Shown piece by piece: positions 9,706-20,770 of a DNA stretch of 64,000 nucleotides. Position numbers and translations under genes: made by a program. Numbering within the stretch: the first letter of the stretch is position 1; the number at the start of each line of letters is the position of its first letter. Origin of the DNA: Halocaridina rubra (taxonomy: Eukaryota > Arthropoda > Malacostraca > Decapoda > Atyidae); NCBI GenBank assembly GCA_037179515.1, contig JAXCGZ010005741.1, positions 58,501 to 122,500 on the forward strand, read 5' to 3'. The notes beneath the pieces are model-generated. The model was not told the origin of the DNA, ran no database searches, and saw nothing but the letters and a program-made list of their open reading frames with translations.

Positions 9706-12700
9706 CTGCTTTCTCAAGAAGTTTTTTCAGTCTTTCTCTCTCCTTTTCAAACTTTTCTTTGCTTGATTCAATATCTGAAACAGAATTCCTGCTGGTTTTT
9801 GGGCTTGAAGGTGTATGAGAATGGATTCTTGTATGGGTCTGGGGCGAAGAGTCATCGGACAGACTAGTTCGTCTGACATCATCCTTTTGGAGTGTCTCTT
9901 CTGCTGCTTTAGGAGTGATTACACCAAGTCCGTCTGTGTTCCCATATTTTCTAATCGAGAATATCTCTCTTGAAGCTTTGTCTGTCCTCATCTGACGATG
10001 ATTTTGTTCAGTGTTTTGCTCCCTCGATGAAAATTCTGGCGTGCTACTGTTCTCATCAAGTGACGTATCATCACTATCACTAGTGGTTTTGTTATCGACA
10101 GCATTACTGCCTTTGTTATCTCTAGCACTACTCGTTTTTTTCGAAAGTTCTATCTTCTTCTCAAGTGATGAGTTCTGATTTGTCAAAGCCTCAATTTTAT
10201 ATTGCTTTTTATCTAGATCACACATCAATTCTTGTTTTTCTTTGATTAACTTACTGATTTCTAGTTCAAATTCTTGTCTTTCTGTTGATTTAACTGATAA
10301 TCTCTTGTCTATATCCTTCATTAGAGCACTGTGCTCCCCAAGCATCTTAGCAAGGGTGCTCTCTAAGTAACTTTCAGATGTTTTGGTGGAATTCTGTATC
10401 ACTGTAAAACCTTCAATAAGTTTTTCAGTCTGTTTCAATAAGGTTTCGAGCTGCTTGCTTAAATTGTTATTCCTTGCTTCTGAATCTAATGATGTAGTAG
10501 GAACAAAGGCATCATTTGATGATTCATCATGAGTAATATTCGTCTGATGTCCCAGCTCATTATCATTTGATCTAGCTTCATATAATCTCAATTTTTCACC
10601 TTCCATCAAGTTATTACTCTCATGGCTGACTTTAACAGTTTTTTCATTTCCTCTTTCCAAAATGTATTCTGGTTTGTTACTGACATTAATATTTTCATCA
10701 TTATTAAATACATTTACGTCTTCATTTTTCTCCCTTAGAATATATTGATTTTTATTCTCATCTGGAATATTTTGATCTTTGATATTTTCTTCCAATATGT
10801 CTTCATTGAATATAAAATTCCTTCTACTTCCCATCTGCTCTCCAGAAACATCTTCATTTATGCCAGCCATGCCAGCCCTACCATTCTGAGAGACACCATT
10901 TAATTGGTCCAGAGATGACTGCCTAGTGGACTGTATGTTAAATATCACAGTCTCTTTAATCCTAGCTTTATCCTGATAACCCGATGGCATAATGTGATCA
11001 GGAAGAGAAGCATTAAAAGGTTTAGAGCTAGTATTAATCCTACTTAAGACTGCATCATCATCATCATCACACGTGCCAACACACACATCAACAAAGCTAA
11101 TATTCTCATATCCTTTAAATATTTGAAAGCTGGATTTGTGTTTCAAGAGGCTTTCAGTCAGCGTTTTGTTCTGCTCAGTAAGGATACGAATTCTCGCTTC
11201 CAGTCTTGACGACTCTAGATCACGTTCTGTCACTTCGTTATTAAGTTTAAACTCGAGCATGGTCTTTTCTTCAACTAACTTTTTCATTTTTTCTTTAAGT
11301 AATTCTATTTCACTCTCTGAATGATGTAAATTATTCTCATCTAAGTTATCAAGACCTGATAACCAGTCCTCCTTGTTATTATTGCTGCCTGCAGTCTCTG
11401 TGGGGGTTTGTATATCCATCTCCGTTTTGACAGTTTTATCACACATCAAGTCTCTGTTTTGGTTGGTTAAGCGCTCAACTTCAGTCTCTAGTGTTTTTAT
11501 TCTGTTGATGAGCTCTTTCATAGGAGCTGTATCAAATTCTTCTTTGGCTGTTTTTTCTTCACATGAAATGAAGGAGTTCTGTTTGCTTGACGAAAATTTA
11601 CTTAGTTTGTTACTTAATGGTCCATCTTTTATTTCCTCTTGATCATAAATAAACATATTTGTTACTTTCTGGGTCTCTATAACATGTTCTCTATTTTCAT
11701 CATTGGAAAAGGTTACAGTTTTATCATGTTGTTTAGGAGTTGTATCACTTTTTGAGACTTCTTCTCCAGTTTCTTCACCCCCGATGGCCATTCTCAGAGA
11801 GAGATTTTCTTCATTCAGCGACTGTATCTGAGCTTGCAACTCGAGCTTTTGTTGATCTACTTTAGCCATGGATTCGCTAGTCATACCCTGCAAGAATCGA
11901 TGCAGTCGCTGATTTTCTTTTATGAGTTCTTGAATGGTAGCACTGATTGAGTTAATCTCGCTACTCAAACCGCTATCGCCAAGACCTGGCAAATCGGCCT
12001 CATCATTACGTAACTCTGATATTCTTTCGTCGTTTTCAAAGCTGCCCATAACAAGACTTGGGAATTCGTCTCGATCTTCACTGATCATACTCAAGTAGGC
12101 ATCTCGAACACTTGATCCAGAACTACCATTTTGACAGTACTGACTATCGTGACTCTTACTTCGAGTTTTGTTCTTTTTCCAGTGAGATTTTGATTTCCTG
12201 TCTTCAACCTCTTCAAGGCTGTGACTCCTGACCAAACTGCCACGTCTCTCATATCCAGTCACAGATTCTTGGCACTCTTTTACCTTCTGCGATGCTCTGT
12301 ATGCAATAAGACTCTGCAGCCGAGAATCTAGAGCTTGTTTCCGCACTACAATATCGTCGATGTTCTTGCGCAGAGATGTTGTTTCTTTTGTTAGAGGATG
12401 GCTCTGGGTCTCATGACTTTGCTTATAATTACTGTCTGCATATACAACTTGAGTAGCAGAATAAGGTGCGGAGTGATAAGTGACATGTTTTGATTTCTCT
12501 TCAGTATCATATGGGGGTTCTTTTGCTGTACAAGGACCTACAATGTCAGAACTTGCAACAGAATGTACACTGTTCCTTCCTCCGTGGAAGACTTCTGGAT
12601 ATTCTTGGATGGCTGTTGAATGTGAAGCCTCTTGATATAGAGGCTGAAAGTTACTTGTAGAAGGCTGGAAGTTACTTGTATAAGCCTGAGAGTTACTAGT

Positions 12701-12871
12701 AGAAGGTAATGGATTCTGGGACGAAGTGTGAGGAATGTACTGAAATCTTTCATGATTGTCTGGAGGTTGTTTTCTATAATCTTTAGCGCCCATTGATGGT
12801 GAAATGTGATGTACATGTAATGACAGTTCTGGATTAGATTTAGGAACTTCTGCCATTTGTAGTGCTGATGC
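9706..12871 (-). CDS. Large coiled-coil protein of unknown family, main exon (exon 4)
   Basis: A single 3,166-nt exon encoding residues 232-1286 of the joined protein. The acceptor is a long T-run ending in CAG, and the donor is GTAAAG after the G of a split codon. The frame runs open across the acceptor. An in-frame Met five codons inside (12856) could serve as an internal start but is not needed. Short helices alternate with disordered Ser/Asn/Glu-rich spacers. Coiled coils are visible at about residues 535-595 (IQELIKENQRLHRFLQG), 681-709 (LINRIKTLETEVERL), 747-816 (IELLKEKMKKLVEEKTMLE) and 1029-1142 (LSKQLETLLKQTEKLIEG; LEISKLIKEKQELM). There is a run of five Asp at about 832 and a Ser/Thr/Asp-rich stretch at about 1145-1265, and the helix restarts at the end (KEKFEKERERLKKLLEKA). 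There is no signal peptide, transmembrane segment or catalytic motif. I do not recognise the family. A scaffold, perhaps centrosomal or cytoskeletal, is inference from composition alone. Confidence 0.88.
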
Positions 12872-12924
12872 CTGAAAAAAAAAAAAAACTTTTGGCTATA
12901 TTTTAAAATAGAAATATTGCTTGT

Positions 12925-13005
12925 ATCGTGGTGAATGCATGTTTCTTGGCTCGGCCACCTCCCTTACAAGTGGGAATGAGGCCATGTATATGTATACCTG
13001 TATAT
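12925..13005 (+). repeat. Dispersed repeat family B, 3' module only
   Basis: GTGGTGAATGCATGTTTC, then GGCCACCTCCCTTACAAGTG, GGAATGAGGCC and a TATATGTATA tail match the ends of the copies at 3880-4140, 37745-38130 and 41045-41170. Confidence 0.6.
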
Positions 13006-13041
13006 GATTCTATTTCACGGGAAGCACGTGAATATTATGAA

Positions 13042-13195
13042 TATGTAAATGGCTACGGAAGGAAATTGAAAGAAACTTTTAGATCCTTAATGTTTTCAAG
13101 TTTATTACTTATATTCTAAGGAAGATAAGTATTAAACTTGCAAACATTAAAGATCTAAAAGTTTCTTTCAATTTCCTTCCATAGCCATATACATA
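13042..13195. repeat. Foldback (hairpin) element, 154 bp
   Basis: Two arms of about 75 bp are near-perfect inverted copies, separated by about 5 bp. The left arm includes GGAAATTGAAAGAAACTTTT and the right arm its complement AAAAGTTTCTTTCAATTTCC. About nine positions differ between the arms. It could be a foldback MITE or a source of a long double-stranded hairpin RNA. It lies in the large intron just upstream of exon 4. Confidence 0.85.
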
Positions 13196-13199
13196 TACA

Positions 13200-14870
13200 G
13201 TACATATATTTATATGTAAGATCTTAAATACTGTCTGACATACAAGAAATAAAATACCTTCTACAAATAAGTTTATCAAAAGACAAGACCTAACTTTGAC
13301 GTCATCAGCTACCCTTAGTCTACTATTAAAAAAATAGAATATAAGTTCTTTTCTGTTCATTCAGTGAATATATAACTTGAAACTACAACATTCTACAATA
13401 AATATCTAGTTTAAAAAAAATATATATACATTTATAACAGGGCGCAAAGATATTTCTTCAAAACGAAGAAATAGAAGGCAGAATATTTTTTTCTCTGCTG
13501 ATGCCATTATTGCATAATAGCACTCGCTGGAATTGGAAGTGGGTGACAGAATTAGAATTGCAAGTCATGCCATGACTAAAATGTATACAACAGGCGTACA
13601 CCACAAGGTTTCACCTCTCGTTACATGGCTTAAATGAATGGACAGTTTTTAGCTTTTTAATGAATAAATTCATTCAGATAATTATATCATTCAATTCATC
13701 CTCAGCTGGGTGTCAACACTATATAAAATTTTGAATAATATAGCATCTGCAGAGTATCCAAAACCTGAACAATGACTAGAATGATTTGTCAAATTACTCC
13801 TCCCTTTTAAAGGAAGTGATTTTTTTCCCTTGAAAAAAAAATTAAATGAATTCAGAGCAGAAGTGTTGGAGTTTGTTTCCGAAATAATATTAACTGACTA
13901 TTTTGTTAATTTATTATTATTATCATTATTATTATATTTATTTTTTTACATGAGGGCTACAGGACAGGTATTATTGCCCTTATCAACGCCTAAGCTCATG
14001 CAGATACTGTTTCAACATAGACATCACACATCTAATTATTTAGTTTAGGGGTGCCACTACCCTCGCCTCCTTATTCCTAGGCACAACAGAGAAGATAAGC
14101 TGTATGAGCAAAATGGGAACTTGATTATTGTTATTATTATTGCATTAAAGCTGTGATTCCTCATATCATTTATTACAATTGTGGCCACCCTACTGGCTCA
14201 GTGGGATATAATGCCATATTTGCATAGCAAAATATTGACATCAACAACCAGAGGAAGGAGAGAGGATATATGGTTCTCATATGCCATGTGCATCATAGGT
14301 GGTGACTTAAGAGGATAGGGCAGAATGGTAAAGCAATCTCTCCCTCCTCAAATTATTTTTTGCTGATATATAGAGAAGAAGCGATGAGGTGAGGTGAGGT
14401 TGGGTAGAATAAAGTAGGGATAGCTCCAGTGTGTGTAAGTCCTACCCTATTCGAATTGGGATTAATAATGACACATTAACTGGCACACAACAACCTCTCA
14501 GTCCAGAGTCACTATCTATTAGTGGCAATTTTTTATCCCTAATGAAATACAGGATTGGCATATGCTTGCCTATTCATGTGCCTGAGCTCATAGTTTTTTC
14601 CTGTGTTGCAAAAGTCAACTTAATGGGACAAAGCGATGGGGCTGGGACGCTCCCCTTTATATCATACTTCCTCACAGAGTCATGTTTTATGCTTTGATTC
14701 AGTTTCCTCCTCACAGGGGGATTTGGGGCTTTTACACGAGTATTTAGATGCCAGATGATTCGATAGTACTTATTATGCCTGTTGAGCTGAAAGGGTTCAG
14801 AACAATTTTGGCTTGAACTCAGGTCCTTTGGTATGGCAGATCTATCTTGAATCCAGTGCACCCTTTTTGT
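13200..14870. other. Intron sequence with no gene seen
   Basis: Part of the 6.3 kb intron between exons 4 and 3 of the coiled-coil gene. About 14160-14300 and 14430-14700 contain patches of dispersed repeat (TTGTGGCCACCCTACTGGC; GTTGCAAAAGTCAACTTAATGG) related to family B. Nothing coding is supported. Confidence 0.5.
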
Positions 14871-14871
14871 A

Positions 14872-15028
14872 CGTCACAAATAGTCCCCATATGAAGGGGG
14901 TGGACACAAACATGATGGAGCTAGGGGTATTAAGGCTGGTTGCCCTGGTTAGCACCCAGGAGTGGAAGCACATCCATGTTATACGCTTCTCAACCTGCGC
15001 ACTCTACAATTGAGCTACCAAGGCACCA
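14872..15028 (-). repeat. SINE-1 copy (minus)
   Basis: Contains CACAAATAGTCCCCATATGA, GATGGAGCTAGGGGTATTAA and the head complement CTGCGCACTCTACAATTGAG. It lies about 390 bp upstream of the nested gene's TATA box. Confidence 0.82.
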
Positions 15029-15414
15029 ATCTAACCTGAATCCAATAAGCCTTGGTTTCTATTGGAGACACTATCATAAAAAAAATGCATGCATGCACAC
15101 ACACACACATGCGATATGGTAAGAAAAATGCCCAAAATCCAAAACCTCAGAATAATGACAATACATTAAGAATGATGCAATATGCTTTCCGTAACAATTT
15201 CATAATGTATTGCTGAGAATGCATTGTTTTTAAAAATACATTCAGAAACTAGCTACTCCCACTACTGTTCCCTGTCTCCCAACTAATACCACTCCCTCCC
15301 CTCTTCCACTACCCCTTATGAACATTGGGGAAGACATCACCTCCCCTAATTGTCAATGGACCTGATTATAAAAAAAAAACAGTAAATGTCTGCACATTTC
15401 ACCCTGACTTCTCA

Positions 15415-15422
15415 TATATAAG
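15415..15422 (+). promoter_or_regulatory. TATA box of the nested secreted-protein gene
   Basis: TATATAAG lies 78 bp upstream of the ATG at 15493. A plausible initiator A (in ACATTG) lies about 30 bp downstream at 15445, the spacing expected for a TATA-driven start, leaving a short 5' UTR of about 48 nt. Strong TATA promoters are common in arthropod cuticle and secreted-protein genes. Confidence 0.6.
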
Positions 15423-15492
15423 AAATATTCACCATATCTTTAACATTGCGACCTGAGATACAAAGAGAACATCATCTCGCTGATCAATAACA

Positions 15493-15504
15493 ATGATACT
15501 GAAG
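15493..15504 (+). CDS. Nested secreted-protein gene, exon 1 (coding part)
   Basis: ATG ATA CTG AAG followed directly by the donor GTAAGA. Only four codons (MILK) are on this exon, in phase 0. Joined to exon 2 they complete a signal peptide that otherwise lacks a Met. This short first coding exon with a phase-0 intron inside the signal peptide is typical of arthropod cuticular-protein genes. Confidence 0.8.
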
Positions 15505-15620
15505 GTAAGAATATCTTACAAGCAATAGAGTTGAATACTGCAATGTGATATAGTAAGATATACATATTTCCAAAACACTTTAATTATTGAGTTTAAACTG
15601 TTGAATATTTGCAATTTGAG

Positions 15621-15672
15621 GAGTTTGTCACTTCCCTAGTTAAGTGCTCTAACTACTGTGCTACCACAGTCC
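15621..15672 (-). repeat. SINE-1 head fragment in the nested gene's intron
   Basis: Only the head complement remains (TTTGTCACTTCCCTAGTTAA then GTGCTCTAACTACTGTGCTA). Confidence 0.7.
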
Positions 15673-15784
15673 ACAATATTACTGCCCTGTTGTTACAGAC
15701 AATAACAATACCTAGATTCTTAGGAGATTAGACAACAATTTTCTGCCTCTTAAAACCAGAGATGTAATAAATAATTAATTTCAG

Positions 15785-17185
15785 GTTGTGTTTGTCATTA
15801 TGTTGTTGACCCTCCCTACAGCTCGAGGAGGCTACTCTCTCAGAAGGTCTCTGGAGACTACCCTTGCAGAAGATGCTTCTGCGAGTAACGGACAAGACAA
15901 GGAAATTTCTCCTAATGCTAATGAGTTAAATATTTTACTACAAAAAGAATTTTACCCTGAGAAATCATACAAAGTTATATCCCCTACTGCAGTACCAGAG
16001 ATGAATTTCAGCAATATAATGCCTAACAACACAGATATCAATGTAACTACTGAACAAACGGATACAATTTCTAATGAGCCAATTGAAGGCCGGGAATTTC
16101 TACTGTCTGAAACTCTGAAACCTTCAGAAGGTAAATTATTACAAGAACAAGATACTTCATCAACAGCTGGTATGACTAAAGTCTATACATATCCAAATTT
16201 GCAAGTAGATATTATAGATAGATATCAAGGTGAAAATCCTATAATGGATGGATATAATGGTGAAAATCCTATAATAGCTGGATATAATGGAAATCCTACA
16301 AGGGATGGATATAATGGTGAATATCCTATAACAGATGGATATAATAGTGAAAATCCTATAACAGAAGGATATAATGGTGAAAATTCAATAACAGATGGAT
16401 ATAATGGTGAAAACCCTATAGCTGATGGGTATAATTGTGAAAATCCTATAAACTCTAGTAAGGAAATCTCTACATCCGAAAGTGTACGAAAAGAGCGAGG
16501 CATCCACGGCCATCACGGTAGTTACGGGAACCACGACAGTTATGGAAAATACAACGATTACGACACTTACGGAGGGCATAAAAAGTATGGTGATCACTCA
16601 GGGTATGGACAGTCAGGAAAAGGAGGCTATGGATATGGTGCCCATCACAATAATAAACACGGGTACACAAAAGGATACAGCAAAGGCTACGAGCACAAGT
16701 ACAGTCACGCCTTCGACTATGACCAAGGGCAAAAATATGATCATGGTCAGGGATATGGACAAAAGCACTACGACCATGGAGGGTATGGAAATAAACACTA
16801 TGGCCATACAGGTTATGGCCATGGAGGTCACGGCATAGGTCATGGGTATGGGGGGTATGGAGGCCATGGTCATGGAGGATACGGAGGTTATGGGCATGGG
16901 GGATATGGAGGATTTGGAGGGCTAGGTGGGTTTGGAGGGGGTCTAAGGGGATTTGGAGGAGGTCTAGGAGGTGGGTTTGGAGGGGGTCTAAGGGGATTTG
17001 GAGGAGGTCTAGGAGGTGGATTTGGTGGTGGTATTGGTGGGCTGAGAGGAGGATTTGGTGGTTTAGGAGGCTTCAGGGGAGGTGGCTTTGGGGGTTTTGG
17101 AGGAGGAATAATAGGGTACATGCCCTGGGGCTATATCAGGGGATATGGGGGCCATGGTTGGAATCCCTGGTACAACTATTACTGA
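15785..17185 (+). CDS. Secreted Gly/Tyr/His-rich repeat protein, exon 2 (nested gene)
   Basis: With exon 1 this gives a protein of about 470 residues. The acceptor is TTTCAG at 15784. Residues 1-20 (MILKVVFVIMLLTLPTARGG) form a clear signal peptide, so the product is exported. An acidic N-terminal part follows. Residues about 148-227 hold seven to eight imperfect repeats of 10-11 residues built on GYNGENPITD. An RKER site at 239-242 resembles a furin cleavage site. Residues 243-376 are His/Gly/Tyr-rich (YGGHGHGGYGGYGHGG) and 378-446 nearly pure Gly with Phe/Leu/Arg (GGLGGFGGGLRGFGGG). The tail is aromatic (PWGYIRGYGGHGWNPWYNYY). There is a single Cys, in the NCEN variant of the repeat. Composition resembles arthropod cuticle, shell-matrix or Gly-rich antimicrobial proteins; which one is unknown. 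It is transcribed opposite to, and inside an intron of, the coiled-coil gene. Confidence 0.87.
   Translation, partial: VVFVIMLLTLPTARGGYSLRRSLETTLAEDASASNGQDKEISPNANELNILLQKEFYPEKSYKVISPTAVPEMNFSNIMPNNTDINVTTEQTDTISNEPIEGREFLLSETLKPSEGKLLQEQDTSSTAGMTKVYTYPNLQVDIIDRYQGENPIMDGYNGENPIIAGYNGNPTRDGYNGEYPITDGYNSENPITEGYNGENSITDGYNGENPIADGYNCENPINSSKEISTSESVRKERGIHGHHGSYGNHDSYGKYNDYDTYGGHKKYGDHSGYGQSGKGGYGYGAHHNNKHGYTKGYSKGYEHKYSHAFDYDQGQKYDHGQGYGQKHYDHGGYGNKHYGHTGYGHGGHGIGHGYGGYGGHGHGGYGGYGHGGYGGFGGLGGFGGGLRGFGGGLGGGFGGGLRGFGGGLGGGFGGGIGGLRGGFGGLGGFRGGGFGGFGGGIIGYMPWGYIRGYGGHGWNPWYNYY
16213..16455 (+). repeat. Coding tandem repeat, unit about 33 bp
   Basis: Imperfect direct repeats of GGATATAATGGTGAAAATCC type, encoding GYNGENPI plus two or three variable residues. 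One unit is one codon shorter (NGNPTRDG). Units differ by point changes that mostly alter the variable positions, and the frame is kept. Confidence 0.85.
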
Positions 17186-17339
17186 TATTTTTAAGTGTCT
17201 TATATGCAAACCATCTCAAACAGAGGTAATGCAAATACATAAATCCCTAAATTACTTGGTTAAGAGACTTATATATATATTACATTAATCTCTTAATCAT
17301 CCAGTAGCTGATATGTTAATCCCTTTTAACTCTGCAAAA

Positions 17340-17345
17340 AATAAA
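17340..17345 (+). terminator. Poly(A) signal of the nested gene
   Basis: AATAAA 155 bp after the stop codon, the first canonical signal downstream on the plus strand. This gives a short 3' UTR. Confidence 0.55.
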
Positions 17346-18660
17346 GTTATACCTTTATAAAACCCATAAGACAAATATTAAATCTATAAATCTTTACTTC
17401 CATATCATTTAATCAAACATGTACATTGTGCACCTTAACAAATACGATATTATACAATACTAATATTGAATTTTTGGTACTTTTAATGTATCACTATAAA
17501 TCCCGATTCAAATGGAGGTGGATACAGACACGTATTCATACAAGGGTGATTGTTATGTCATGTTAGCAGGAAGGGCCCCGGGAAGCAGGGTGAATGTTGT
17601 TCTACCAAGCAGAGAAGCAGTAAGTTACATATCAAGAACATTGAAGAAGGAAAGCTACAGCCAGTAAAAATATCATGTTATTAAAATACAGTATCAGCAA
17701 CATACAACATATACAATGGTTGCGATCCCTCTTGCATTACCAGAAAGTAATATACCTCAATTACCTTCAATTCCTACCCACCACCTGTTTGGGTCACCCA
17801 CATTGTAAAATGGCTAAGGATCTAACATGGAGCTAGATGGCTGCAGCTGTTTACACCCCCCCCCCCCACAGCCATCCATCCAAGTGAACTGTGCTAGCTA
17901 TTTTTTTTAGTAGCTAATTATTATACAATGATACTGATACAGCTGATTTTGAAATCATTCAGGTATGTTTCACGGACTATTTCTGTGTGTCTACTGAAGA
18001 AGAATTTGTGGTATATATAGCTATTTTCCAAACAGAGTATAAAAAACTAATTTGAAAATAAGCAAGCATGTTGCATTTTTTTTTTATTCTGGATGGTTAT
18101 TTCCGAAGTCTTTGTCTTCGTTAGTTTAGAAGTTTCTAGTATATATTTTTTTTTTTTATTATTAAATTTGAAGAATTACATACATATACATCATTGAATT
18201 GCTAGACATTCACTTTAGGGGGAGTGAAATTGATTTCAATGCTGTTTCTTACATCAATACAGTATTAAAACATTTATTTTAGCATCATATAAAAACATTT
18301 AACTGTTGGTATTCTTGGAAAGCTATTTCAGCGGAGTTTTGTAGTCTTTTATAGCAGTTTCTTATACCAAAATATAAAAAACTTATCTGAAGTTATATAA
18401 CCAATGTTCACTTTTCATATAACCAACTTTCACTGTTCATGAAACTAAGTTTCACTACTGATATTCCCTGGTATGATATTCAGTAAAGTACTGTACTGTA
18501 TTTTCAGAGCTGTTTATTAAATACTGTAAACAACAGAATATTAAAATCACACAAGGACATTAATCTTTTGTTTTACTGTTTACCTCTTCCAGCAGTATTT
18601 GTGTTGTTAAGGAGCTGTTCCCAAATCAAAAAGTTTAAAATATTTAAAAAAAAAAAAGTT
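17346..18660. other. Intron sequence with simple repeats
   Basis: No gene seen. It contains a SINE-1 tail fragment at 17486-17532 (TATCACTATAAATCCCGATT), a C13 run at 17857-17869, and several T/A homopolymers. Confidence 0.5.
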
Positions 18661-18816
18661 TTGTCGCTATTAGTCCCCATTATGGGGGCAAACACTGACA
18701 GGTTGTAGATGGGGAACTTGGGCTGCATGCCCTTCTTAACGCCCCAAGAAGGGCTCGATCCCAAGTTGATCATGTCTCGCGTTGAGAGTTTTAACCACTA
18801 CACTACCACGGTTCCC
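18661..18816 (-). repeat. SINE-1 copy (minus)
   Basis: Preceded by an A-run. Carries TCGCTATTAGTCCCCATTAT, the core GCATGCCCTTCTTAACGC, the B-box complement GGGCTCGATCCCAAG and the head complement TTTTAACCACTACACTACCA. Confidence 0.85.
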
Positions 18817-18962
18817 TGAGACACACAATATGTTGTGTCTAAAATCCTTATTTTACTCTGAGATCTGGAAACTAAAAGAAATTACTTTAAAAACATCAAC
18901 CACAATTTAATAATCCATGTTAATAAGGAAAACAATAAAGGTTATCGCAGTATGACGACTCA

Positions 18963-19111
18963 GATCTTGTGAAAATGAGTAATCCTCAGAACCCCATGTA
19001 AAGTTAAATAACCCCATAATTGGTTAGGTTAGATTATGTTAAGTTAGGTGACTTGCCTATTAAACATGAATAACCCTAGAGTATCCTGGGGTTACACTTC
19101 TTTACAAGATC
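18963..19111 (+). repeat. MITE-like element, copy 2 (family C)
   Basis: Matches 52-190 in inverted orientation along its full length. Its own ends, GATCTTGTGAAAATGAGTAA and the complement of TTACACTTCTTTACAAGATC, form terminal inverted repeats of 20 bp with a few mismatches. It is non-coding and sits 57 bp from exon 3 of the coiled-coil gene. Confidence 0.65.
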
Positions 19112-19167
19112 CGGTGACTCTAATTAATTATCTGCAGCTGTGTTAGTTGCCTAAATTTTCTACTAAC

Positions 19168-19278
19168 CAGTAAAGGATGCTGCTCATAAGATGTTAATGT
19201 GGCAGTCAAGTTGTGCAAAAGACCCAAAATTTCCTCTAGTTTGGCTTCATCAGTTTTGGGTTCACATTCACCCAGTTT
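19168..19278 (-). CDS. Coiled-coil protein gene, exon 3
   Basis: 37 codons, phase 0 to 0, residues 195-231. The acceptor is TTAATTTTGCAG and the donor is GTTAGT. The sequence is helical and hydrophilic (DEAKLEEILGLLHNLTATL). It joins in frame to ASALQMAEVP at the start of exon 4, 6.3 kb away across the intron that houses the nested gene. Confidence 0.87.
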
Positions 19279-20378
19279 CTGCAAAATTAAAAATCTTCAT
19301 ATTAGTGAGGTACAACTATACTGCCTCTTTTAGCAGTTTCTCTGCAAGAATTAGAAACCGTAATATTAGTAAGCCTTTATGAATGCGGTTTTTCTCTGAA
19401 CCGTACTGAATTGCGATGATTAGCAATCGTAATGTTAGTAAGCCTTTGGTAATTCTTTTTGTGGTTAAGAGTGCAAGGATAAGAAATCTTTATGATTAAA
19501 AAGCTTTCTTAAATTAATATTATATTTACTGGTTTTTCCACAGACCTTAAAAATCTTGATATTTGTAAGCTTTTATGGTTATATATCCGTTAAAAGCGTC
19601 TCCATAAGATTATATATATACAGCTGGGTTCTAGCCCTCTTTCCAATCTCGTGGACCCATTGATCTCCAGGCAATAGCTGAATAATCAAGTAGTCCTATA
19701 GGAAATCACTGACCCTCCCCCAAGTTAATTGCCTAATTTCATCAGTAACGACATGAAAGAGTGAAAGCTTATCCAACCTCTGGTCAGGACCAAACCTAAG
19801 ACCAGTATATTATCAGCCCCAGATGCTACCGAAGCACCACAATGTTGCTAGTAGGGTTATAATAAATACAGTAACATGATAACTTACTAAATAACTTGAT
19901 AGTATCAAAGTTATATTACAGTTGGATTATAAATGATAAACTACTATTTAGCAATAATTTACTATTCTAATATATGTGGCAATGCAGAGAGTTTAATAAA
20001 TTAAATAAATATAATACCACCAAAATAATGACAAAACAAGTATTTCAAAATTTAAAAACAATACCACATACAAGCAAGTATGACATAATCATTGAAATGT
20101 GAGCAAATTCCTAATAAAAATAGTAAAATATAATAGAATAAGGATATCATAATACCTGCATATAATTTTTTTTTAAATAGTATGTCACAATAAATGGCAT
20201 ATAACGTATCTAACAGCCAATAAAAAAATCCTATTCGTGGAATTTTGAATCATATCCTCATTGTTTAGCTTTAAATCAACTTTATGGTACACACTACACA
20301 CCTTCTTAATAAAATAAAAATAATTCAAAAGCCATTTTCCTTACTGATCTTATTATACAATAAAAATATCCAACATAC
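19279..20378. other. Intron between exons 3 and 2
   Basis: AT-rich, no gene seen. At about 19264-19560, short imperfect repeats of an AAAAATCTTSATATTAGTRAG type recur four times or so, an old degenerate tandem array of roughly 80-100 bp periodicity. Confidence 0.45.
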
Positions 20379-20507
20379 TTGATTATCTGTAACTGATAAA
20401 TGACTACATGATAAGGGGCTTTTAAACGCCATCTGAAAATTTTGGTCCTGGATACGTCTGTGTTCCAAGATCATGTCATCCATGGCTCTCAAATTATGCT
20501 GCGTTTC
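20379..20507 (-). CDS. Coiled-coil protein gene, exon 2
   Basis: 43 codons, phase 0 to 0, residues 152-194. The acceptor is AAATTTTCCAG and the donor is GTATGT. It encodes ETQHNLRAMDDMILEHRRIQ, then a Ser/His-rich end. It continues the helix that begins at the end of exon 1 (WKKFKFLSSILK), so residues about 138-175 form the first structured module. Confidence 0.88.
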
Positions 20508-20770
20508 CTGGAAAATTTAAAGTATTGAGTTAATAGGCAATTCATTTACCTCAATACAACTGTGGTATTGGATCTATGTTACAGGTACAGTACTTGTAAA
20601 TATTACATTAAGCAACATTAATTTAAAATTTCATAATAAGAGTATTAGCCATTACTCTAATAAAAATTATTTCAAGTAAAATAATTACATATACACTTTG
20701 CAGTACTATACATCACAGAGTACATATGCATGCACATACAAATATTTAAAAGCAAATAATTCATATTTAC

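Noticed and set aside
16225..17121. Open frames antisense or out of frame to the Gly-rich gene, including a Pro-rich minus frame
   Set aside because: They mirror the repetitive codons of the plus-strand gene; none has a signal peptide, splice context or family match.
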